This document shows, piece after piece, positions 52,440 to 62,124 of a stretch of 64,000 nucleotides of DNA (the stretch's first letter is position 1; every line of letters starts with the position of its first letter). The position numbers and the translations under genes were made by a program. The stretch spans positions 496,001-560,000 of the forward strand of contig JBLXBZ010000003.1 of NCBI GenBank assembly GCA_048265185.1, read 5' to 3'. The notes below the pieces were generated by a model. It did no database searches, had not been told where the DNA came from, and saw only the letters and a list, made by a program, of their open reading frames with translations. The DNA is from JBLXBZ01 sp048265185 (GTDB taxonomy: Bacteria > Pseudomonadota > Alphaproteobacteria > Rhizobiales > Stappiaceae).

Positions 52440-52867
52440 GTCCAACTTCGCTCTCCGTTGTGATGTACGTATGCTTATTAGCGCGTTTGTGCATATGTAT
52501 ATATTGGCGAAGCATCTTTGCAAGCACGAAGTTCAGGAGGCTGAAATTGAGGGGGGGGGGGAGAGGCCAAATTGCCGATAGCTGGGCTTTGGCTCGTTAT
52601 GCAGATCTTTCTCGATTTTATTTGTCTTTTATCGAAGGTCGCTTATTCGCGCGCCAGAACAAGTCGCGGATTGGTTGCTCCTTCTGGTGTTGCGATCGAG
52701 TTTAGGATTCGGCCGTTAGATGAATGTATCGACGTGACAGGGTTAATTTATGAATGCGCGCTCAAAGGAGCGCGTTAGCGTCATTATAGGATAATATAAC
52801 TTTTTAATTGCATAAATTGAGAGGTATCGTTTTTAGTTGTATTTATATCGCTAATGCCTGGGGGGGG
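52440..52867 (+). other. Intergenic region upstream of cas3, with two long G-runs
   Basis: About 430 bases between the leftward permease and cas3. It holds an 11-base G-run (52551-52561) and an 8-base G-run (52860-52867) that touches the cas3 ATG. No gene is supported. The cas operon promoter must lie here. Confidence 0.55.
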
Positions 52868-55132
52868 ATGGTGGAGGAATATTTTGCTCATTCAGGTTCT
52901 AAAGAAGGGCAGGCTGACTGGCAGCCCTTGAAAGATCATTTAATCCAGGTCGCGGGTCTGGCTGGACGCATGGGCGCGACTCTTGGGCTTGAGCAGGCCT
53001 GTTATGCAGCGGGGCTCTTTCATGATCTTGGAAAATATAACGTAGCGTTTCAACGACGACTTGCCGGTGAAAACCTTCGCGTTGACCATTCCACCGCTGG
53101 TGGAAAAGCTTTGTTGGACTATGCCGCTGGGCTCGATAAAGGCGTGGCGGAAATCATTGCCTACGCCATTTTAGGTCACCATGCGGGTTTGCCTGACAGA
53201 TTGAACGAGACCAATGCCTGTCTTGATTGGCGGATTGAGAACGCGTCGCCGGTGGATCCCATTTGGAGGCAAGAGTTGGGAGCCCCGCCCGACAATTTGC
53301 TTCCGCACGGGTTCCTCGAAAAATTACCAAAGGGGGACCAACAAAGAAGCGCGTTTGCGTTTGCGCTGTTGGGGCGTATTATTTTTTCATGCTTGGTGGA
53401 TGCGGATTTTCGCGATACTGAAAACTTCTATCTCGACCTTGAAGGCCGCAAAGCAGATCGGCATTGGCCGGACCTCGCCGCTGTATTGCCAAAGCTGATA
53501 GAACGTTTTGATGCGCATATGAGCGGCTTTGCCAATAATAATGGCGACGAACTCAATAATTTGAGAGGTGATATCCTCCGTCATATTCGCGCGCAAGCGC
53601 CAGAAGCGCCTGGTCTTTTCACACTGACAGTGCCGACCGGCGGCGGCAAAACGCTTGCCTCACTCGGCTTTGCGCTTGATCATGCAAAGATCCACGGTCA
53701 TCGGCGTATCATTTACGCCATTCCGTTTACGTCTGTCATTGAACAGACGGCTGAGATTTTTCGCCATGTTCTCGAAAGATCCGGCGACGACATCATCCTC
53801 GAACACCACTCTGCGCTGGATGAAGAAAAAAGCAAGCAGGACAGACAGCAGCGAGACAAACTGAAGCTCGCCATGGAGGACTGGGCGGCGCCGGTTGTCG
53901 TGACAACCAATGTGCAATTGTTTGAGAGCCTGTTCGCCGCGCGGGCATCGCGTGCGCGTAAGCTGCATAATATTGCCGGGTCAATCATCATACTTGATGA
54001 AGCGCAGACCCTGCCGCGGCAATTCCTGCTTCCGGTTATGCGCATGCTGGAGGCGTTGGCCGAGCAATATGGCTGTACGATCATCTTGTGCACCGCCACC
54101 CAGCCGGCGCTAGCGGCGCACAAGGGCTTTTTACAAGGATTGCCGTTAAAGGATCGGGAGCTTGCGCCCGCGCCGCAGGACATGTCCGAAAAGCTCGCGC
54201 GCGCGACGATCACGCACGGCGGAAAAATGGGAAATGAGGATCTGATTACCGCTCTTGGCGCGTCTAAACAGGCGTTGGTGATCGTCAACAGCCGCCGGCA
54301 TGCGTTGGAACTCTATCGCGCCGCAAATGATGAGGGACTGGCCGGCCTAACCCACCTGACGACCCGTCAATGTGCGGCGCATCGCAAGGCCATTCTCAAT
54401 GGCGTGCGGCAAAGACTGAAGGCGGGTGATGATTGCCGGGTTATCGCAACAAGTCTGATAGAGGCGGGGATTGACGTTGACTTTCCTTGCGTTTTCCGAG
54501 CTGAGGCGGGTCTGGATCAGATTGTGCAGGCGGCGGGACGATGCAACCGCGAGGGCGGACGCGCGCGTGCTGAGAGTATCGTCACCGTGTTTGATCCGCC
54601 TGACTACCCGCCGCCGCGTGAAATCCAAAGTCTGATTGGTGACATGAAACGGATGATCAATCAGCATGATGATCTTTTGTCTCTGCCCGCCATCGAAGAC
54701 TATTTTCGCGAAGTCTATTGGCGGGTGGGCGAGGAAGGGTTGGACGGACAGAAGATCCTTGATTGCTTCAAGTTGAGTGCGGGCGGAACGGATTTCGCTT
54801 ATCGCACCGCCGCTGAGAAGTTTCGAATGATTGAAAGCGGTCTGGAGCCGGTGATCATTCCCTTTGATGAAAATGCGCGCCGTGCCATTGACGATCTGGG
54901 AATTGAGCAGATTGCCTCTGGCGCGCTTGCAAGGCGGCTGCAAGGCTACATCGTGCAGGTCCCGCCAAAAGCGCGCGCGCTTCTTCTCGCCAATGGTCAT
55001 GTGCGTTTTGAGCGACCGGATCTGCGCGGCGATCAGTTCGCCGTGCTTCAGACGCAATCGCTCTATGAGGACGATGTGGGGTTGTTGTGGGAGAACGCCG
55101 ACTACCTAACGGCGGAGAACATGATGATTTGA
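52868..55132 (+). CDS. cas3: CRISPR-associated nuclease-helicase Cas3 (type I-C)
   Basis: Cuts and unwinds DNA marked by the Cascade complex. It is 754 residues: N-terminal HD nuclease (HD at 52-53 in LFHDLGKYN, a later HH near ILGHHAGLP) and SF2 helicase (P-loop PTGGGKTLASLG near 255-265, ILDEAQTLP near 374-382, SLIEAGIDVDF, and motif VI QAAGRCNREG near 552). The ATG follows eight Gs directly; the upstream frame begins at a TTG at 52808 and looks noncoding. The first gene of the cas operon. Confidence 0.95.
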   Translation: MVEEYFAHSGSKEGQADWQPLKDHLIQVAGLAGRMGATLGLEQACYAAGLFHDLGKYNVAFQRRLAGENLRVDHSTAGGKALLDYAAGLDKGVAEIIAYAILGHHAGLPDRLNETNACLDWRIENASPVDPIWRQELGAPPDNLLPHGFLEKLPKGDQQRSAFAFALLGRIIFSCLVDADFRDTENFYLDLEGRKADRHWPDLAAVLPKLIERFDAHMSGFANNNGDELNNLRGDILRHIRAQAPEAPGLFTLTVPTGGGKTLASLGFALDHAKIHGHRRIIYAIPFTSVIEQTAEIFRHVLERSGDDIILEHHSALDEEKSKQDRQQRDKLKLAMEDWAAPVVVTTNVQLFESLFAARASRARKLHNIAGSIIILDEAQTLPRQFLLPVMRMLEALAEQYGCTIILCTATQPALAAHKGFLQGLPLKDRELAPAPQDMSEKLARATITHGGKMGNEDLITALGASKQALVIVNSRRHALELYRAANDEGLAGLTHLTTRQCAAHRKAILNGVRQRLKAGDDCRVIATSLIEAGIDVDFPCVFRAEAGLDQIVQAAGRCNREGGRARAESIVTVFDPPDYPPPREIQSLIGDMKRMINQHDDLLSLPAIEDYFREVYWRVGEEGLDGQKILDCFKLSAGGTDFAYRTAAEKFRMIESGLEPVIIPFDENARRAIDDLGIEQIASGALARRLQGYIVQVPPKARALLLANGHVRFERPDLRGDQFAVLQTQSLYEDDVGLLWENADYLTAENMMI

Positions 55133-55169
55133 GGATTCGAGCGGGACGTGAAATACGCAGGGAGTGGGG

Positions 55170-55838
55170 ATGAGTTACGGTATAAGGCTAAAAGTCTGGG
55201 GCGACTATGGTTGTTTCACCCGGCCTGAGATGAAGGTGGAGCGGGTTTCCTATGATGTGATGACGCCCTCGGCGGCGCGGGGCGTATTAGAGGCGATCCA
55301 CTGGAAGCCGGCCATTCGCTGGCAAATTGACGCCATTCACGTGTTGGAGCCGATCCGGTTTCAGTCAATCCGTCGTAATGAAGTTGGTCACAAGGCGCCC
55401 GCGAGCAAGATTAAGTCGGCCATGAAGCGTGGAGACTTGGAAGGTCTTGGCATTCTTGTCGATGAGGATCGCCAGCAGCGCGCCGCCACCGTTCTGGTCA
55501 AACCGGCCTATGTGCTTGAGGCGCATTTTGAACTGACCGACAAAGCAGGGCCGGATGATAATGAGGCCAAACATCTGGATATCTTCAACCGGCGCGCCCG
55601 GCGCGGGCAGTGTTTTAATCAGCCCTGCCTTGGCGCGCGTGAATTTTCGGCCGCCTTTGAATGGATCTCGCCGGATGCGCCCTTGCCGGAAGCGATCGGC
55701 GAAACCCGCGACCTTGGCTTTATGCTCTATGATATAGACCATGGCGCCAGGGGCCGGCCGTCTATGTTCTTTCATGCAAGGTTAGAAAATGGCGTGGTGA
55801 AAGTGCCGCCGCTTCACTCGCCGGAGGTGAGGCGATGA
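55170..55838 (+). CDS. cas5: CRISPR-associated protein Cas5 (type I-C, pre-crRNA processing)
   Basis: In type I-C this protein replaces Cas6: it cuts the pre-crRNA at the repeat and stays in Cascade. It is 222 residues, with the N-terminal IRLKVWGDYGCFTRPEMKVE and PSAARGVLEAIHWKP typical of Cas5d/Cas5c and RARRGQCFNQPCLGAREFSA later. The ATG at 55170 has GGGAG ahead. It starts 37 bases after cas3 and overlaps cas8c by 4. Confidence 0.95.
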   Translation: MSYGIRLKVWGDYGCFTRPEMKVERVSYDVMTPSAARGVLEAIHWKPAIRWQIDAIHVLEPIRFQSIRRNEVGHKAPASKIKSAMKRGDLEGLGILVDEDRQQRAATVLVKPAYVLEAHFELTDKAGPDDNEAKHLDIFNRRARRGQCFNQPCLGAREFSAAFEWISPDAPLPEAIGETRDLGFMLYDIDHGARGRPSMFFHARLENGVVKVPPLHSPEVRR

Positions 55839-57610
55839 CCATTCTTTCATCTCTCGTGACCGCCTATGACCGGATGTCGGATGCGCCTCCCATCGGTTAT
55901 TCTTCGGAGAAAATCAGCTTTGTGATTTCCCTGAATGAAGATGGCGGCGTCGCCAATGTGAGTGACATCAGGCAAGGGGAGGGCAAGAAGCTACGTCCAC
56001 GTTTGATGCTGGCGCCACAACCGGTCAAGCGGACAGCGGGTATTGCGCCTAACTTCCTTTGGGACAAAACTTCCTATGTACTTGGCGTGACGGCTGGGAC
56101 GGGCAAACGTACGGCCGAAGAGCACGCAGCTTTTGTAGCGCGGCATATTGAGGATATCGGTGAAACAAGTGACGCCGGATTAATCGCGCTGTTACGTTTT
56201 TTGCAAACATGGTCGCCGGAGCAGTTCATCACTTTGGAATGGCCTGAACTGATGATAGATCAAAACGTGGTCTTTGCTCTGGAAAGCGATCGTCTTCAAG
56301 GTATTTACCTCCATGATCGTTTGGCCGCCAGAACGTTATGGGCGCAACTCTCAATAAGTGAGAGCAAGGGGCGAGAGCGTTGTTTGGTCACGGGCGAACC
56401 AAGCACGCCTGCGCGACTGCATCCTTCAATTAAAGGAGTATGGGGGGCTCAATCATCCGGCGCAGCATTGGTTTCCTTCAATCTCGATGCCTTTACCTCT
56501 TATGGACATACGCAGGGTGATAACGCCCCGGTTTCAGAAGTCGCCGCATTTAAATACACCACGGTTTTGAACCGTTTTCTCGAACGCGACAGTGGTCACA
56601 GGGTGCAGATCGGCGATGCGTCGACGGTGTTTTGGGCGGATTCTTCCGACATGAAGCGTGCGCAGAAAGCCGAAAGCCTTTTCACCTTGTTTGTTGATCC
56701 GCCAAAGGACGAAGGTGGAACGGCGGAGGATGACGTAAGTCAGGCGCGCAAGATTGAAGTGCATTTGAAGCGCATTCGGCAAGGCCAAAGCCTTAATGTA
56801 ATCGAACCGGAGCTGGCGGAAGGCGTCCGATTTTACGTACTGGGTCTTTCGCCTAATGCGGCCCGGCTTTCCGTTCGCTTTTTCTTTGCCGATACTTTTG
56901 GCGTGCTGACGCGCAACTATCAGCGCTTTTTGTCCGACATGCGGGTTGAGCCTCCCCCGCGGGGCGGGTTTCCACCGCTCTGGCGCTATCTGCAGGAAAC
57001 GGCGGTGTTGGGTAAACGCGAGAATGTGCAGCCTAATCTTGCCGGTGAATGGATGCGCGCCATTCTTACTGGAACCCGCTATCCGCTGACTTTACTGCCG
57101 ACGGTTCTTACCCGCATTCGGGCCGATGGTCAGGTGAATGCGCTGCGTGCCGGGATTTTAAAGGCGCTTCTTATTCGTAATTTCAACATGAAGGAGGTTC
57201 CGGTGGCGCTTGATCCGGAGAACACAAACAGGGGTTATCTTTTGGGGCGGCTTTTCGCCGTCTATGAGGAAATGCAGCGCGCAGCGCTTGGCGGCAAGGT
57301 GAATGCAACCATCCGCGACAAATTTTATGGCTCTGCGTCGGCTACGCCACGCAAGGTTTTCGCCGCGCTTGAGGGTAATTCGGCTAATCATCTTGCCAAG
57401 GTGAGGAAGGCGAATCCCGGCCGCGAATACAATCTGAAAATGCTGCAAAACGAGATCATGGATCTCATGGAGCCGGATGGCGATCCCTATCCAGCCTCTC
57501 TGCCAGCGCAGGATCAGGCCTTGTTTGGCCTTGGCTATCATCATCAACACAGCACATTTTATAAATCTAAAGCCGGCGCAACCGTCGCACAGGGGGAGAC
57601 CGAAGAATGA
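55835..57610 (+). CDS. cas8c: Type I-C Cascade large subunit Cas8c (Csd1)
   Basis: Recognises the PAM and stabilises Cascade on the target. It is 591 residues, normal for Csd1, with landmarks KLRPRLMLAPQPVKRTAGIA, LWDKTSYVLGVTAGTGKRTA, PTFWADSS-like ASTVFWADSSDMKRAQKAES, FYVLGLSPNAARLSVRFFFA and LLGRLFAVYEEMQRAALGGK. It overlaps cas5 and cas7 by 4 bases each. In many I-C systems an internal start in this gene makes the small subunit Cas11; this may apply here near codon 460-480 but is not shown. Confidence 0.95.
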   Translation: MTILSSLVTAYDRMSDAPPIGYSSEKISFVISLNEDGGVANVSDIRQGEGKKLRPRLMLAPQPVKRTAGIAPNFLWDKTSYVLGVTAGTGKRTAEEHAAFVARHIEDIGETSDAGLIALLRFLQTWSPEQFITLEWPELMIDQNVVFALESDRLQGIYLHDRLAARTLWAQLSISESKGRERCLVTGEPSTPARLHPSIKGVWGAQSSGAALVSFNLDAFTSYGHTQGDNAPVSEVAAFKYTTVLNRFLERDSGHRVQIGDASTVFWADSSDMKRAQKAESLFTLFVDPPKDEGGTAEDDVSQARKIEVHLKRIRQGQSLNVIEPELAEGVRFYVLGLSPNAARLSVRFFFADTFGVLTRNYQRFLSDMRVEPPPRGGFPPLWRYLQETAVLGKRENVQPNLAGEWMRAILTGTRYPLTLLPTVLTRIRADGQVNALRAGILKALLIRNFNMKEVPVALDPENTNRGYLLGRLFAVYEEMQRAALGGKVNATIRDKFYGSASATPRKVFAALEGNSANHLAKVRKANPGREYNLKMLQNEIMDLMEPDGDPYPASLPAQDQALFGLGYHHQHSTFYKSKAGATVAQGETEE

Positions 57611-58557
57611 CCGTCCTTGCCAATCGCTATGACTTCGCCCTGATTTTTGAGGTTAAAAACGGTAATCCGAATGGCGATCCCGACGCCGGAAACCTGCCGC
57701 GCCTTGATCCTGAAACCAACAAAGGTCTCGTCTCCGATGTCAGCCTGAAACGCAAGATCCGTAATTATGTGGACCTTGCCCATCATGGTGAGGACGGGTT
57801 TCATATCTATGTCGAAGAAGGTTCGATTTTGAACGAAAAGCATCGGCAGGCTTACAAGTCGATCTATGAGGGCGACGCCAAAGTCGAAAAAGCGGCGAAG
57901 CTGAACCCCAAGGACGATGTGGAAGCAAAGAAACTGACGGCTTTCATGTGCGCCAATTTCTTTGATGTGCGAACTTTTGGGGCAGTCATGTCCACGGGCG
58001 TTAACTGTGGGCAGGTCAAGGGCCCGGTGCAGATGAGTTTCGCCTCTTCTGTTGAAGCCATCATGCCGCTTGAGATTTCGATTACGCGCATGGCGGCGAC
58101 CAATGCGGCTGAATTGAAGCAAAAGACCGAAGGTGATGATACGCCTGAGCGCACCGATAACCGCACCATGGGCCGCAAGCATATCGTGCCCTACGGCCTT
58201 TACGTCGCGCATGGTTTCATTTCCGCCAAATTTGCCGAACGCACCGGGTTTTCCGAAGCTGATCTGAAGCTGCTGTTTGAGGCTTTGCAGAATATGTTTG
58301 AGCATGACCGCTCCGCCGCTCGCGGTGAAATGGCGACGCGCAAGTTGATTGTTTTCAAGCATGAAAACGCGCTTGGCAATGCGCCCGCTCATTTGTTGTT
58401 TGATCGAGTGAAGATTGGCCGAAATATTGGTGGCTCTTTTAAAGAGATTGATGAACGTCTCGATAATTACCCGCCTGCCCGCGCCTTTTCCGATTACATC
58501 GTCGAAATAGATCGCGACGACTTACCGGAAGGGATCGAAATTCAGGAATTGCTGTGA
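57607..58557 (+). CDS. cas7: Type I-C Cascade backbone Cas7 (Csd2)
   Basis: RRM-fold protein that coats the crRNA. It is 316 residues. Family landmarks are FALIFEVKNGNPNGDPDAGN, the LPRLDPETNKGLVSDVSLKR segment, FFDVRTFGAVMSTG with the VRTFGAV motif and KHIVPYGLYVAHGFISAKFA. It overlaps the end of cas8c by 4 bases, and cas4 follows immediately. Confidence 0.96.
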   Translation: MTVLANRYDFALIFEVKNGNPNGDPDAGNLPRLDPETNKGLVSDVSLKRKIRNYVDLAHHGEDGFHIYVEEGSILNEKHRQAYKSIYEGDAKVEKAAKLNPKDDVEAKKLTAFMCANFFDVRTFGAVMSTGVNCGQVKGPVQMSFASSVEAIMPLEISITRMAATNAAELKQKTEGDDTPERTDNRTMGRKHIVPYGLYVAHGFISAKFAERTGFSEADLKLLFEALQNMFEHDRSAARGEMATRKLIVFKHENALGNAPAHLLFDRVKIGRNIGGSFKEIDERLDNYPPARAFSDYIVEIDRDDLPEGIEIQELL

Positions 58558-58561
58558 TGTG

Positions 58562-59245
58562 ATGGACCGAGCGCCGCACAATGAGTCCGTGATGCGGGCG
58601 GAGGTGGAGTCCATTGCGATCTCCGCCTTGCAGCACGCCGTTTATTGTTTGCGACAGGCGGCGCTTATTCACCTTGAGCAGGTTTGGGCGGAAAACCGGT
58701 TCACGGCGGAAGGCGATGTTCTTCACGCCGTGGCCGACAAGGGGGGCAAGCGCAAGGCGCGCGGTCTACGCCGCGTCATGGCGTTGCCCGTCGCCTCTGC
58801 ACGGCTGAATATTTCCGGTATTGCCGATATGGTGGAGTTTCAGCGGTTGCCCGATGGTCGGGAGATCGCGTTTCCGGTGGAGTATAAACGCGGTAAAGCG
58901 AAACTGCACCGGGCCGATGAGGTTCAGCTTTGCGCCCAGGCGCTCTGTTTGGAAGAGATGACTGGCCAGGATGTGCCGCAAGGGGCCATATTCTACGGCG
59001 AGACCAAGCGCAGGGTTGGCGTCGCCTTTGATAATGATCTGCGAGCGTTGACCAAGGAGACGATCAGCTCCTTCGCTGATGTCCTTGCATCAGGCGAGAC
59101 GCCGCCGCCAACGGAGAAACGGTCACGTTGCCGAGCTTGCTCATTGCTTGATCTTTGTCGTCCGGACGTTGTCTTTCGTCCGGTGCGCGCATGGCGACAT
59201 AAGCAGGTCTCTATGCTTCTCTCAGAAGCAGGGGATGGGCAGTGA
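58562..59245 (+). CDS. cas4: CRISPR adaptation nuclease Cas4
   Basis: Trims prespacers and checks the PAM during spacer capture. It is 227 residues. The RecB-type motif is in EIAFPVEYKRGKAKLH, the N-terminal Cys in HAVYCLRQ and the C-terminal Cys cluster CRACSLLDLC are ligands for an iron-sulfur cluster, and QLCAQALCLEEM is typical of Cas4. It starts 4 bases after the cas7 stop, and its stop overlaps the cas1 GTG. Confidence 0.95.
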   Translation: MDRAPHNESVMRAEVESIAISALQHAVYCLRQAALIHLEQVWAENRFTAEGDVLHAVADKGGKRKARGLRRVMALPVASARLNISGIADMVEFQRLPDGREIAFPVEYKRGKAKLHRADEVQLCAQALCLEEMTGQDVPQGAIFYGETKRRVGVAFDNDLRALTKETISSFADVLASGETPPPTEKRSRCRACSLLDLCRPDVVFRPVRAWRHKQVSMLLSEAGDGQ

Positions 59246-60276
59246 AGAAGCTTTTGAACACCTTTTACGCTATGACGGAAGGGGCGTCTTTGACCAAGGA
59301 CGGTGCGAACCTTGTTGCTTCGATTGACGGGGAGGAGCGGGGACGCGTTCCTTTGCACATGTTGTCCGGCGTTGTCGTGCGCGGCGCGGTTTATGTGTCT
59401 CCGCCCTTGATGGGGGCACTGGCCGAGGCAGGCGTTGCCTTGACCTTTTTAACGCGTAGCGGCCGGTTTCAGGCGCGCCTTGAAGGGCCGGTCAGTGGCA
59501 ATGTCTTGTTGCGCCGGGCGCAGTACCGCGCCGGCGACGCTCCGCTTGAAATCGTGCGTTCTATTGTCATTGGCAAGGTTGTGAACCAGCGGGCGGTTTT
59601 AATGCGCAGCTTGCGCGATTACGGGGATGAATACGCCTTGGATATTCGCGAGAGGCTGGAAGGGGCGAGGGAGCGGCTGGCCCGTATCGCACGTCGTGCT
59701 GAGCTTTCAGACAGTTCAACGGAGGTTTTGCGTGGATTCGAAGGAGAGGCCGCAAATATTTACTTCTCTGTGTTTGACCATTTACTGCGTTCGCCAGACA
59801 ATGAAATTTGCTGGCGTGGGCGCTCGCGCCGGCCGCCGCTGGACCCTGTGAACGCGCTTTTGTCGTTTCTCTATACGCTTCTTGTTCATGATTGTCGCTC
59901 TGCTTTGGAAGCCGTTGGTCTGGACCCTGCTGTGGGTTTTCTGCATCGCGACCGACCGGGCAGGCCGAGCCTTGCTTTAGACTTGATGGAAGAATTACGC
60001 CCAATTCTGGCGGACCGGCTGGCGCTTTCACTGTTCAATCGTCGCCAGTTGCGCGCCTCAGATTTTGAAATCCGCGATGGTGGGGCGGTGCTCATGTCTG
60101 ATGACGCTCGCCGGACCGTGATCACCGCATGGCAGGAGCGCAAGAAGACCGAGCGTACGCACGCATTTCTGGGTGAAAAAGCGCCGCTCGGCCTTGTGGC
60201 CTACATACAGGCGCAATTGCTGGCGCGCCATTTGCGTGGTGAGCTGGATGCCTATCCACCCTGGTTCTGGCGATAA
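59242..60276 (+). CDS. cas1: CRISPR integrase Cas1 (type I-C)
   Basis: Integrates new spacers with Cas2. It is 344 residues. The metal-binding residues expected are the Glu in RGFEGEAANIYFSVF, the His in YTLLVHDCRSALEAVGLDPA and the Asp/Glu in LALDLMEELRPILADRL; all are present. GFLHRDRPGRPSLALDL is the typical Cas1 signature. The start is a GTG overlapping the cas4 stop (GTGA). Confidence 0.96.
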   Translation: MKKLLNTFYAMTEGASLTKDGANLVASIDGEERGRVPLHMLSGVVVRGAVYVSPPLMGALAEAGVALTFLTRSGRFQARLEGPVSGNVLLRRAQYRAGDAPLEIVRSIVIGKVVNQRAVLMRSLRDYGDEYALDIRERLEGARERLARIARRAELSDSSTEVLRGFEGEAANIYFSVFDHLLRSPDNEICWRGRSRRPPLDPVNALLSFLYTLLVHDCRSALEAVGLDPAVGFLHRDRPGRPSLALDLMEELRPILADRLALSLFNRRQLRASDFEIRDGGAVLMSDDARRTVITAWQERKKTERTHAFLGEKAPLGLVAYIQAQLLARHLRGELDAYPPWFWR

Positions 60277-60286
60277 GGGATCGGCA

Positions 60287-60577
60287 ATGTTGGTATTGGT
60301 GACTTATGATGTAAGCGTAAACATCGGCGATGGCGCCGGTCGGCTGCGGCGGGTTTCAAAAGCGTGTCGTGACTTTGGTCAGCGTGTTCAGTATTCTGTC
60401 TTTGAAATTGAGGTTGATCCTGCGCAATGGGCTAAGCTTAAGGCGCGGCTTGAAGGCATAATCAAACCGGAGGTCGATAGCCTTCGATACTACTATCTCG
60501 GTTCAAACTGGAAACGCAGGGTCGAACATGTCGGGGCAAAGTCCGCAACAGATCTCAACGGCCCTTTGATTATCTGA
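60287..60577 (+). CDS. cas2: CRISPR adaptation protein Cas2
   Basis: Forms the centre of the Cas1-Cas2 integration complex. It is 96 residues with the N-terminal MLVLVTYDVSV (conserved Asp), RRVSKACRDFGQRVQYSVFE and LRYYYLGSNWKRRVEHVG typical of type I-C Cas2. The ATG at 60287 has AAGGGA ahead and lies 10 bases after the cas1 stop. The CRISPR leader follows. Confidence 0.95.
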   Translation: MLVLVTYDVSVNIGDGAGRLRRVSKACRDFGQRVQYSVFEIEVDPAQWAKLKARLEGIIKPEVDSLRYYYLGSNWKRRVEHVGAKSATDLNGPLII

Positions 60578-60769
60578 CCGGCTTTTCAGATGTGGCGAAC
60601 CATAAGCGTGCGGGTAAACGCCGGTGGGTTCGCGCTCTTCTTAGGGATTTGAAATTGTTGATTATTTTTATTTTTCGCCCGTGTCGAACGGCTTTTTTAG
60701 CGTGATTAACGAGTGTTTCGCGTTTTGAACTGCGGTTGTTCATATAGATGAATAGTTTATAAGGAGGCC
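60578..60769 (+). promoter_or_regulatory. CRISPR leader
   Basis: A 192-base A/T-rich stretch between cas2 and the first repeat with no gene. The leader end is here because the repeats are uniform on this side and degenerate at the far end. New spacers should enter at 60770, and the array promoter should lie in this stretch. Confidence 0.75.
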
Positions 60770-62044
60770 GTCGCCCCTTTGCGGGGGCGTGGATCGAAAC
60801 CAAATTGGGAAGAATTCACGTTCAAGCAACGTTAGGTCGCCCCTTTGCGGGGGCGTGGATCGAAACTCCACATACGCTGGCGCGCTAAAAAGCGGGGCCG
60901 AAGTCGCCCCTTTGCGGGGGCGTGGATCGAAACAAGCGTGGTGTGGTTGGTCATGTCGAGATTAGAAAGTCGCCCCTTTGCGGGGGCGTGGATCGAAACT
61001 CCCCATCGCCAGTGTTGCCACCAACGAGGGCGTGTCGCCCCTTTGCGGGGGCGTGGATCGAAACCGACCTCACCGGAACTATTTTCCGCGCCTGACCCCG
61101 TCGCCCCTTTGCGGGGGCGTGGATCGAAACACGCAGCATCGCGCTATCAATAATAGCCATGCAAGTCGCCCCTTTGCGGGGGCGTGGATCGAAACCCGCA
61201 CCTCATGGACTTCCACTCTTGAGACCCTTGTCGCCCCTTTGCGGGGGCGTGGATCGAAACTCGACGCTTGGAACTGTTTTGCGCCCATCGCCTGTCGCCC
61301 CTTTGCGGGGGCGTGGATCGAAACCATGACAGCGGCTTGGCGAACCTAGCACACGACCGTCGCCCCTTTGCGGGGGCGTGGATCGAAACATAGCGGCGCC
61401 GTTGTTGTTTGTGGGGGAGGCTGGTCGCCCCTTTGCGGGGGCGTGGATCGAAACTTAACTACCTCTTGTCTTAACCCTGAAAGGGACTGTCGCCCCTTTG
61501 CGGGGGCGTGGATCGAAACGACCTCATCCGTCGCGTCGCCCATGCTAGACGAGGGTCGCCCCTTTGCGGGGGCGTGGATCGAAACATCCCATATTGTGCC
61601 TGCTTCGTTACTTGCTTAGTCGCCCCTTTGCGGGGGCGTGGATCGAAACCCCAAGCTAATTGCGCTGACGCGTGCTTCACAGGCGCGTCGCCCCTTTGCG
61701 GGGGCGTGGATCGAAACCTCCCCGGCGAGCACAACCACCCAGCCAGCGCGGGTCGCCCCTTTGCGGGGGCGTGGATCGAAACATGTCGGCAAGAGCCTCG
61801 TCGTTTGACGCGTGCCAGTCGCCCCTTTGCGGGGGCGTGGATCGAAACACTAAGGCGGACTTTACCAAAGCTAATTGCGCCGACGTCGCCCCTTTGCGGG
61901 GGCGTGGATCGAAACATTACGAGGATGGCGCGCTCGATGTTTGGATAGGTCGCCCCTTTGCGGGGGCGTGGATCGAAACCTCCGCCAGTCGCCGTTGCCG
62001 TCCAGCCAGTCCCGTCGCCCCTTTGCGGGGGCGTGGATCGAAAT
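60770..62044 (+). CRISPR. Type I-C CRISPR array, 20 repeats and 19 spacers
   Basis: The repeat is 31 bases (GTCGCCCC, then TTTGCG, then GGGGCGTGGATCGAAAC), able to form a GCCCC/GGGGC hairpin and ending in the GAAAC-type tag. Repeats start at 60770, 60836, 60903, 60969, 61034, 61100, 61165, 61230, 61294, 61359, 61424, 61489, 61555, 61619, 61687, 61752, 61818, 61885, 61949 and 62014. Spacers are 33-37 bases. The first 19 repeats look identical; the last ends in T instead of C. Spacers 14 and 17 overlap in target. Open frames across the array are artefacts. Confidence 0.98.
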
Positions 62045-62077
62045 GCGCATTTGGGGACTGGACCACAATTTCTTTCA

Positions 62078-62100
62078 GTCGTCCCTTCATGATTTCCCGG
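62078..62100 (+). repeat. Decayed half-repeat beyond the CRISPR array
   Basis: After the last repeat come 33 bases (62045-62077), then GTCGTCCCTT, which matches 9 of the first 10 bases of the repeat before diverging. The spacing equals one spacer, so this is likely the worn remnant of a 21st, oldest repeat. Confidence 0.45.
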
Positions 62101-62124
62101 CGCGATGATGCGTTTGTTTGTGGT

